A stretch of 64,000 bases of DNA from Palsa-504 sp963818225 (GTDB lineage: Bacteria; Actinomycetota; Actinomycetes; Streptosporangiales; Streptosporangiaceae): assembly GCA_963818225.1 (NCBI GenBank), contig CAWFRO010000011.1, positions 992,001-1,056,000 on the forward strand, given 5' to 3'. The translations under genes were made by a program, and so were the position numbers. The notes under the pieces were generated by a model, which was not told the DNA's origin, did not search any database, and was given only the letters and a program-made list of their open reading frames with translations. The stretch's first letter is position 1, and every line of letters starts with the position of its first letter. Of the stretch, positions 55,609 to 64,000 are shown piece after piece.

Positions 55609-56397
55609 TCAGGGCTGATAGCGGTAACCCATGCCCGGCTCGGTGATCAGCCAGCGCGGGCGCGCCGGATCGGGTTCCAGCTTGCGGCGCAGCCGCGCCA
55701 TGTGGAAGCGCAGGTAGTTGGTCCGCTGGACGAACCCCGGGCCCCACACCCCGGCCAGGATCTGCGCCGACCCGACGAGCTGGCCCGGGCGCTGCAGCAG
55801 GAACTCCAGGATGCGCCACTCGGTGGGCGTGAGGCGCAGCGCGGGCTCCGGCCCGTCCGGGGACTCCTCGCCCGCCACCCGGGTCACCTGATGGCTGGCC
55901 AGATCCACCAGCCACCGTCCGATGGTGGCCTGAGCCGGCCGCCCGGCCCCGGCCTCGGCCTCGTCGCGCCGCAGCGCGGCGCGCAGCCGGGCCAGCAGCT
56001 CGCCCATGGCGAACGGCTTGGTGACGTAGTCGTCGGCCCCGACGTCCAGTGCGCCGATCTTGTCGCCCGGGCTGGTCCGGCCGGACAGCACGATGATCGG
56101 CGCCTTGGACCACCGGCGCAGCTCGACGATCACCTCCGTGCCGTCGATGTCGGGCAGGCCCAGGTCGAGGATGATCGCGTCCGGGGCCCGGTCAGCGGCC
56201 ACGGCCAGCGCTTCCCGCCCGGTCCGCGCGGTGAGCACCTCGTACTGCCGGGCCAGCAGGTTGATCCGCAGCGCCCGCAGCAGCTCGGGCTGATCCTCCA
56301 CGAGCAGCACCGCGTGCGGGTGGCTCCGGCCGGAGCCCACGGCGCCGGAACCCGGGGCGCCGACGGTGCCCACGGGTTCCGGCTGGGAGTCCTGCAT
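55609..56397 (-). CDS. Second KdpE-like response regulator
   Basis: The 262-residue protein is an OmpR-family regulator closely like KdpE: VLLVEDQPELLRALRINLLA, IILDLGLPDIDGTEVIVELR (phospho-Asp), APIIVLSGRTSPGDKIGALD and DYVTKPFAMGELLARL, then the winged helix LTPTEWRILEFLLQRPGQLV and LITEPGMGYRYQP. It is adjacent to kdpC (8 bp) and upstream of the Ser/Thr kinase gene. The final part is nearly identical in wording to the KdpE at 50422 (RWLITEPGMGYRYQP), so the two are paralogues within one operon. It probably binds kdp-type DNA sites. Confidence 0.9.
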   Translation of the reverse strand: MQDSQPEPVGTVGAPGSGAVGSGRSHPHAVLLVEDQPELLRALRINLLARQYEVLTARTGREALAVAADRAPDAIILDLGLPDIDGTEVIVELRRWSKAPIIVLSGRTSPGDKIGALDVGADDYVTKPFAMGELLARLRAALRRDEAEAGAGRPAQATIGRWLVDLASHQVTRVAGEESPDGPEPALRLTPTEWRILEFLLQRPGQLVGSAQILAGVWGPGFVQRTNYLRFHMARLRRKLEPDPARPRWLITEPGMGYRYQP

Positions 56398-56405
56398 CGG
56401 CTCAC

Positions 56406-57049
56406 TCAGCCTGAGCTGGCCGACAGCTGGTCGAGCTTGATATTCAACGTGAGCACGTTGACCGTCGGCTCGCCCAGGAAGCCGAGCGTCCGGCCCGTAA
56501 TGTTCTGCGTGACCAGGTTGCGGACCTCGTCGGCCGGCAGGTGCCTCGCCGCCGCCACCCGGTCCACCTGAATGTAGGCGTTCGCGGGCGTGATGTCCGG
56601 GTCGAGGCCCGACCCCGATGCGGTCACCGCGTCCGCTGGTATCTGCGAGACCGGCACGTTGTCGAACTCGGAGATCTGCTTCTGCCGCTGCTGGATCAGC
56701 ATGACCTCAGCCGGGTTGGTCGGTCCGAGGTTGCTCGCGGCGGAACTCAGCGGGTCGCAGCCGTAGTCGGTTTTGTCCGTGCTGACGACCGCGTCCGAGG
56801 GCCGTGGCTGGAAGTACTGCGGCAGCGGGTTGCCCTTGGCGTCCACGAACTCCTGGCACAGCAGGCCCGACCCCACCACGTGACCGTTGTAGCTCACCAG
56901 CGAGCCGTTGGCCTTGTTGTGGAAGATGACCTGGGAGATGCCCACCATGACGAGGGGGTAGATGAGCCCGCAGAGCACGGTGAACACCAGCAGGAAGCGG
57001 AACCCCGCGATGTGCTGCCTGACGAAGATGGGAAGGCGGTTCATGTTGT

Positions 57050-57053
<4 letters not shown>
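56406..57053 (-). CDS. kdpC: Potassium-transporting ATPase KdpC subunit
   Basis: The 215-residue subunit has one N-terminal membrane helix (GFRFLLVFTVLCGLIYPLVM) and an extracytoplasmic domain with the family motifs LCQEFVDAKGNPLPQYFQPR, SGLDPDITPANAYIQVDRVA and LGEPTVNVLTLNIKLDQ. KdpC stabilises the KdpFABC complex. It starts with GTG 57053, overlapping the kdpB stop (GTGA); ATG 57044 is an alternative. Confidence 0.95.
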
Positions 57054-59169
<2,116 letters not shown>

Positions 59170-59170
<1 letters not shown>

Positions 59171-60837
59171 CAGTGCAGTCCTTCTGCGAACGGGCCCAGC
59201 GCGAGCGCGGGGAAGTAGGTCAGGCCGACGAGGATGAGGATCACGCCGACGAGCATGCCGACGAACAGCGGCGTCCTGGTATCCAGCGTCCCGGCGCTGG
59301 CCGGCGTGGGCGCCTGTCTGGCCAGCGACCCGGCCAGGCCCAGGGCGAAGATCTCCGGCGCGAACCGGCCGAGCAGCATCGTGATGCCGCCGGTGATCTG
59401 GTAGAAGGGGGCCGCCGTGCCCAGGCCGGCGAAGGCCGACCCGTTGTTGTTGGCCATCGACGCGTACGCGTACACGACCTCGGACAGCCCGTGCGGCCCG
59501 GGATTGAAGATCGGGGTCTGGCCCCAGCGCGTGCCGATGGCGATCGCCGACATGGTCAGGATGACCACCGGCAGGGTCAGGAAGTACAGCGCCGCGTACT
59601 TCATCTCGACGGGCCGGATCTTCTTGCCGATGTACTCCGGCGTCCGGCCGACCATCAGCCCGGCCACGAACACCGTGACCATGGCCAGGACCAGGATGCC
59701 GTACATGCCGGCCCCGATCCCGCCGGGCGCGATCTCGCCCAGGGCGATGTCGAACAGCGCGATGCCGCCGCCGAAGGGTGTCAGCGAATCGTGGAAGCAG
59801 TTCACCGCGCCGGTGGAGGTCACCGTGGTCGACGACGCGAACAGCGAGCAGCCCGGTGGCCCGAATCTGGTTTCCACGCCCTCATACGCGCCGTGCGCGA
59901 GCTGCGGGCCGACTCCCGCGGTGCCCAGATGGGTTTCGAACAGGCTGATCCCGCCGACCGCGAGCGCCCAGATGATCACCATCGCGGCGACCAGCGCGTA
60001 GCCCTGCCGGTTGTCGCCGACCATCTTGCCGAACGCCCGCGGCGTACTGAACGGGACCAGCAGCAGCAGGAAGATCTCGAAGATGTTCGTGAACGGGTTG
60101 GGGTTCTCGAACGGGTGGGCCGAGTTGACGTTGAACCAGCCGCCGCCGTTGTTGCCCAGGTCCTTGATGACTTCCTGCGACGCCACCGCGCCGCCGGGGA
60201 TGGTCTGCTGGCCGCCCGCCAGCGTGGTGATCGTGTGGTAGTTGGCTAGGTTCTCGATCGCCCCGCCGGCCACCAGGATGATGGTGCCGATGACCGCGAT
60301 CGGCAGCAGCAGCCGGATCGTCCCGCGGGTCACGTCCACCCAGAAGTTGCCGAGCCGGTCGGTCCGGGATCGGGTGAACCCGCGGATCATCGCGATCGCG
60401 ACCGCCAGGCCGACCGCCGCCGACATGAACTGCTGCACCATCAGGCCGGCCGTCTGGGTCAGGTAGCCCATAGTGGACTCCCCGCCGTAGTTCTGCCAGT
60501 TGGTGTTGGTGGTGAACGAGACCGCCGTGTTCCACGCCGTGTCCGGCGCGACGTTCGTCATCCCGATCGACCAGAACAGCCAGTGCTGGGTCCGCTCGAT
60601 CAGGTACACGACCAGCACGGCGACGACCGAGAACGCCAGGATGGAGCGCACGTAGACGGTCCAGCGCATGTCCGCGTCCGGGTCGATCCCGGCCAGCTTG
60701 TAGACGCCGCGCTCCACCCGCCAGTGCTTCTGCGCGGTGAAGATGTGCGCGATGTAGTTGCCGAGCGGCACGTAGCAGGCCGCCAGGGCCGCGAACAGCA
60801 GCAGAAACTGCAGCCAGCCGGCAGCCGTGGAATTCAT
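59170..60837 (-). CDS. kdpA: Potassium-transporting ATPase KdpA subunit
   Basis: The 555-residue channel-like subunit binds and passes K+ in the KdpFABC complex. Its selectivity-filter-type loops are visible: DTAWNTAVSFTTNTNWQNYG, NNGGGWFNVNSAHPFENPNP, and ANNNGSAFAGLGTAAPFYQI. About ten membrane helices are predicted. It starts with ATG 60837, sharing one base with the kdpF stop (TGATG), and its stop meets the kdpB start in the same way. Confidence 0.97.
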
Positions 60838-60926
60838 CAGAACCTCTCAGGCAGGACGAGGGCCACGAACAGGTAGATCGTCAGCAGGACGCCACCTATC
60901 AGGCCGATCCAGTTCTCAGCGCTCAA
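60837..60926 (-). CDS. kdpF: Potassium-transporting ATPase KdpF subunit
   Basis: A TTG at 60926 opens 29 codons reading MSAENWIGLIGGVLLTIYLF, then VALVLPERF, the standard KdpF single-helix peptide that stabilises the complex. The TGA shares its last base with the kdpA ATG. It overlaps the upstream 33-codon ORF by 11 bp. Confidence 0.9.
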   Translation of the reverse strand: MSAENWIGLIGGVLLTIYLFVALVLPERF

Positions 60927-61017
60927 AGCTCTCGATCCCCTTCAAGATGAGGAGCAGCACGGCGAAGACGACGATCGTCAGGACGACGTAAAACCAGTCC
61001 GTCAGGTACCACGGCAC
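60916..61017 (-). CDS. 33-residue membrane peptide leading the kdp operon
   Basis: A GTG at 61017, six bases after AGGAG, opens 33 codons: MPWYLTDWFYVVLTIVVFAV, then LLLILKGIESFER. It is a single hydrophobic helix with a charged end, and its stop overlaps the kdpF start by 11 bp. Its ribosome binding site is the best in the operon, so it may couple translation into kdpF or act as another small subunit. I know no named family. Confidence 0.6.
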   Translation of the reverse strand: MPWYLTDWFYVVLTIVVFAVLLLILKGIESFER

Positions 61018-61146
61018 AGTGACTCCTAGTGATGAACCGCTGGTCAAGGTGCTCCTGCGGCATACGCAGGCCAACCCACGTCCCTAGTTAACGGTCTGCG
61101 GGCGCCCCACTTGAAGCGGCTTTGCGAGACCTATGCGGGCGCAGTC

Positions 61147-61164
61147 GGGTTCCTAACGGAACCC
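61147..61164. other. Short hairpin upstream of the kdp operon
   Basis: GGGTTCC and GGAACCC form a 7-bp stem with a TAAC loop, 17 bp beyond the stop of the universal stress protein gene. No T-run follows in either direction. It may be a weak terminator or a protein-binding site in the kdp promoter region (61018-61180), in which I see nothing else. Confidence 0.35.
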
Positions 61165-61180
61165 ATGCGGGGCCAGCGGG

Positions 61181-61696
61181 TCAGACGTCCGGGATGAGCA
61201 CGCGCCGCCGCAGGTGCCAGGACCGCAGGCCGTGACCGATCTCCTCCATCAGCGCCGACGGCGGGATGGCCAGCACCGGGCACTTCGCGTGGGCCAGGCA
61301 GTAGCGGCCCACGGAGCAGTGGAACATCCGCTCGAGGCGGCCCCGGCGGCCGGTCCCGATGACCAGCAGGTCGTCCGGCTGGCTGGCCACGTCGACGAGC
61401 ACCGGCCCGGTCTGGCCGCGCTCCACGTGCGGCTCGACCCGCAGGCCGGCCGGGATGCCGCCCAGGCCGTTGTCGAACGCGCCACGCAGCCGCTCCCAGG
61501 CGGCCTCGCGCCAGATCTGGCGCAGGTAGGGCGAGGAGTGCCGGCGTTCGGCCACGTCCCCGCTGGGCGGGATCCAGGCGATGACCGGCAGCAGCGGTAC
61601 GTCCCGGTGCCTGGCTTCATCCGCCGCGTAGCGCAGCGCCTGCAGGCTGCCCGGCGATCCGTGCACTCCGACGACGACCCGGCCTACGGTGGCCAC
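61181..61696 (-). CDS. Universal stress protein
   Basis: The 171-residue UspA-type protein has GRVVVGVHGSPGSLQALRYA at the start and VIGTGRRGRLERMFHCSVGR at the nucleotide-binding loop, followed by CPVLAIPPSAL. The G-2x-G-9x-G(S) ATP motif is only partly kept (CSVGR), so ATP binding is not certain. A GGGAGGCGAG ribosome binding site precedes the ATG. It lies just upstream of the kdp operon, which is a common pairing because KdpD contains a USP-like domain. Confidence 0.9.
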   Translation of the reverse strand: MATVGRVVVGVHGSPGSLQALRYAADEARHRDVPLLPVIAWIPPSGDVAERRHSSPYLRQIWREAAWERLRGAFDNGLGGIPAGLRVEPHVERGQTGPVLVDVASQPDDLLVIGTGRRGRLERMFHCSVGRYCLAHAKCPVLAIPPSALMEEIGHGLRSWHLRRRVLIPDV

Positions 61697-61759
61697 CGAA
61701 ACTCGCCTCCCACAACCCCAAGGCGCGCCCCCGCGCCCCTGATCGCGTACCCCATTAAT

Positions 61760-61826
61760 TTAATGTCACTCCGGTGCGCTGTTACTCCGGATCGCTGTAA
61801 CTCCGGCGCGCTGTCACTCCGGATCG
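61760..61826. repeat. Four-copy repeat around the HAD phosphatase stop codon
   Basis: On the minus strand CCGGAGTGACAGCG and variants (CCGGAGTTACAGCG, CCGGAGTAACAGCG, CCGGAGTGACATTA) follow one another. The first copy carries the TGA stop of the HAD gene. Confidence 0.8.
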
Positions 61827-62512
61827 GGCCGGACGCCGAGTTCGTCGATGCGGGTCAGCATCTCGGCCGGGTCGGCGTAGACCCGGTACGCCCCGGCCCG
61901 CTCCAGCTCTTCCCGCCCGTACCCGCCCGACATCAGCCCGACCCCCAGCGCCCCGGCCCGCCGCGCCGCCAGCAGGTCCCAGACGCTGTCACCGACGACC
62001 ATCGCGTACCGCGGCTCGACCCCGAGCACCGCCGCCGCGGCCAGGAACAGGTCCGGGTCGGGCTTGGCGTGCCGGACCAGGTCGCGGGTCACCATCGGGG
62101 TGTCCTCGGCCAGCCCGAGCAGGCCCAGGGCGGGCCGCGCCGTCGCCGCGTACCCGCTGGTCGCGATCGCCCACCGGACGCCCGCCCCGGTCAGGTAGCC
62201 GAGCAGTTCCCGCGCGCCCGGCAGCGCGGTGACCCCGGCCATCTGCGCCCGGTACTGCTCCGCGTGCGCCTCCTGCAGCCGGTCGATCTCCGCCTTGGAC
62301 AGCGACCGCCCGGTCTCCCGCAGCAGCGCGGACACGAACAGCCCGCCGCTCATCCCGATCCGGCGGTGGATCCGCCACACCGACAGGTCGATGCCGATGT
62401 CGGCCAGCGCCGCCCGCCAGGCGATGACGTGCTGGTACACGCTGTCGATCAGGGTCCCGTCCAGGTCGAACAGGAACGCGGGAACCGGTGAGGAGACATA
62501 GTCCACGTCCAT
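61814..62512 (-). CDS. HAD-superfamily phosphatase
   Basis: The 232-residue enzyme is a haloacid dehalogenase-type phosphatase with the four motifs: FLFDLDGTLIDSVYQHVIAW (nucleophile Asp), WAIATSGYAATAR (motif II Thr/Ser), RHAKPDPDLFLAAAAVLGVE (motif III Lys) and AMVVGDSVWDLLAARRAGAL (motif IV Asp). The helical cap resembles phosphoglycolate phosphatase and beta-phosphoglucomutase. The substrate is unknown. Its stop codon lies in a 16-bp repeat array. Confidence 0.88.
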   Translation of the reverse strand: MDVDYVSSPVPAFLFDLDGTLIDSVYQHVIAWRAALADIGIDLSVWRIHRRIGMSGGLFVSALLRETGRSLSKAEIDRLQEAHAEQYRAQMAGVTALPGARELLGYLTGAGVRWAIATSGYAATARPALGLLGLAEDTPMVTRDLVRHAKPDPDLFLAAAAVLGVEPRYAMVVGDSVWDLLAARRAGALGVGLMSGGYGREELERAGAYRVYADPAEMLTRIDELGVRPDPE

Positions 62513-62602
62513 GACCCCAGTCTGCCCCGCCCGCGTCTCACCCGACGATGCGCTCCCCGATCGGGCCTAGCACCTGGAGCGCATCGCCGACGAGGTCGAG
62601 CG

Positions 62603-63388
62603 ATGACCCGGGTGCCGGTCCGCGGACGCGTCCCGGATTGGGTGGTGCGCAAGGCGGACCAGATCGAGCTGGTCGACTCCTCGCCCGAGCAGCTGCGCCG
62701 CCGCATGCTGCACGGCAACATCTACCCGAAGGAAACGGTCACCCGGGCGCTGTCCAACTTCTTCCGCACCGACAACCTGATCGCCCTGCGCGAGCTGGCC
62801 CTGCGCTTCCTGGCCGATGAGACGGACGAGGAACTGCTGGAGCACCTGCGGCGGCACGAGTCGGACGTGGTGTGGGAGACCTGCGAACGGGTCATGGTCG
62901 CCGTCAGCGCGGCGCCGGGGACCGACGCCCTGATCCGGCGGGCGGCCCGGATGGCCGCCCGGCTCAAGGGAGAACTCGACGTCCTGCACGTGGCCGCCAG
63001 CGACGCCACCCGCCCCGGCGATCGCGGAGCCGTCGAGAAGCTGCGCCAGCTCGCCGCCGACGTCGGCGCCCACTGGTACCAGGTCGAGGGCGACGATCCG
63101 ACCCGGGCCATCGTCGCCTTCGCGCAACAGCATCAGATCACCCAGATCGTCATCGGCTCCAGCCAGCGCAGCAGGTGGCAGCAGGTCACCGGAGGCGGCT
63201 CCCGGGTGACGCGGGTCATCAGGGAGGCGGGAGCGCTCGGTATCGACGTCCACGTCATCGCCCTGCGCAAGCCCGACGCCCCGCCCCCGGCCGAGCGGCC
63301 GGCCGTCCCTCGGATTGACCGAGTCGCTGCCTTCCCGGCTGAGAGCAAAGGACTCAATGCCATAGAACGAGGCAAGCCGGAAACATAG
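62603..63388 (+). pseudogene. KdpD N-terminal fragment (second half of sensor domain plus USP-like domain)
   Basis: The 261-residue frame aligns with KdpD from about residue 165 to 385 of the full protein above: VPDWVVRKADQIELVDSSPE, RRRMLHGNIYPKETVTRALS, FFRTDNLIALRELALRFLAD, and the USP-like part ITQIVIGSSQRSRWQQVTGG. The Walker A half, the four membrane helices and the kinase are absent. Just upstream (62571-62602) the sequence still reads HLERIADEVER, but in a shifted frame and without more N-terminus. I infer a truncated KdpD paralogue; it could still be expressed as a free domain from ATG 62603. Confidence 0.7.
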
Positions 63389-63702
63389 CCATAAAGTCAT
63401 GAATCATGGCCATATTCTCAATTTGCGCCAGCAGGACTTAGGCAAATAGGGCCGTGTCAGGTGCCGGCCGGGTTTGCCGAGGCCGCCCGCCTGGGTTTTT
63501 GTGACCTTTGACTCTGGGAGAGGAAAGGAGCGGAAGAATACAATAGCCGGGAGGATGGTGGTTAGCGTCCGGATTCTGGCCCGGTCAGAACATGGCCGCC
63601 TCATGCCCGCTGTCCCGGGGGGAGCAGCCTTGAGCTCAGAGATCATCGGTGTTCGCCCAGGTGCTGGCGCTCTCGGTGACTAGCTCCTGGTCCCAGGTCG
63701 AG
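63389..63702. other. Intergenic region, no supported gene
   Basis: This stretch is richer in A and T than its neighbours (for example near 63390-63420). Short frames exist on both strands, but none has a convincing start or composition. It probably holds the promoter of the sensor gene at the window end. Confidence 0.4.
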
Positions 63703-64000
63703 GTGACAGGTGGTGGGTCTGGGACCAAGCAAACGATGGCCGCCGTCGCTGATACCGCAGGCAAAGTTGCTACGCGGCGGGCCCACGTCCGTCATCTGCT
63801 TGTGCGCGCATCGGCGGTTCTGGTTCTGATCCTGTTCGTGGCCAGCTCAGCCCTCTCGGTGCGGGCCTTCGCGCTTTATCAGGAGGCTGACTCCACCACC
63901 ACGGATGTCATCGCGGCGAGCAACAGCTTGCTGATCGAGTTGCTTAACGCCGAGACTGGCCAGCGCGGCTATTTGCTGACCAGAAACCCCGTTTATCTTC
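63703..64000 (+). CDS. CHASE3-type sensor protein, start only
   Basis: The frame from GTG 63703 (or ATG 63736, which gives MAAVADTAGKVATRRAHVRH) has one membrane helix (ASAVLVLILFVASSALSVRA) and then the beginning of a CHASE3 domain (SLLIELLNAETGQRGYLLTR, then NPVYL). CHASE3 is an extracytoplasmic sensing domain of histidine kinases and cyclases; the catalytic part lies beyond the window. The choice between the two starts is open. Confidence 0.7.
   Translation, partial: MTGGGSGTKQTMAAVADTAGKVATRRAHVRHLLVRASAVLVLILFVASSALSVRAFALYQEADSTTTDVIAASNSLLIELLNAETGQRGYLLTRNPVYL

Overview
The window is chromosomal DNA of a high-GC actinomycete. The evidence is third codon positions that are almost all G or C, a mycothiol deacetylase gene (mshB), succinylase-branch lysine genes (dapC, dapD), a 7Fe ferredoxin, an XseA/XseB/IspH/YchF neighbourhood, and many start codons that sit 6-8 nt after a TANNNT box (leaderless promoters). 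It is probably Streptomyces- or Streptosporangiales-like; no rRNA or tRNA was seen that would refine this.

Layout: (a) 1-7.6 kb, housekeeping: YihY/BrkB membrane protein, exonuclease VII (xseA, xseB), a lipid-droplet-associated-like protein, ispH, a DUF6542-like membrane protein, rmuC and ychF. (b) 7.6-13.6 kb, accessory: a tandem HTH regulator without its own stop codon, a truncated NiCoT nickel/cobalt permease, a D-cysteine desulfhydrase/ACC deaminase relative, a kinase-less sensor-like membrane protein, and a substrate-binding-protein fold without a signal peptide. (c) 13.8-24.8 kb, a type IV secretion-like cluster: TcpC-like, TcpD-like, a TcpE-linker-MinD-like fusion, a VirB4-like ATPase, a VirB6-like membrane protein, a small anchored protein, and a lysozyme-NlpC/P60 hydrolase. 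No relaxase, coupling ATPase or integrase is visible. (d) 24.8-28.2 kb, a gene graveyard: decayed MFS transporter, decayed uppP, decayed ISAzo13-type transposase. (e) 28.2-49 kb, core metabolism: sdhCAB, an S9 peptidase, mshB, flavin reductase, ddaH-rocD (methylarginine/ornithine breakdown), dapC-fdxA, dapD, a LOG-family protein, tag, a CocE-type hydrolase, a PHP-domain protein, and LysR and Lrp regulators. (f) 49-64 kb: a short-chain dehydrogenase, a large kdp potassium-uptake operon on the minus strand, a universal stress protein, a HAD phosphatase, a KdpD fragment, and the start of a CHASE3-type sensor.

The kdp operon reads 33-aa ORF, kdpF, kdpA, kdpB, kdpC, a response regulator, a Ser/Thr kinase, kdpD, kdpE. 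It therefore carries two KdpE-type regulators and an embedded eukaryotic-type kinase, which suggests extra control of potassium uptake.

Two window-wide patterns stand out. Many conserved genes (sdhC, mshB, the S9 peptidase, the Ser/Thr kinase, several secretion genes) carry one apparent single-base frameshift, mostly in GC-rich runs, so part of this is probably sequence error. In addition, at least four genes have short tandem duplications that include their own stop codon.
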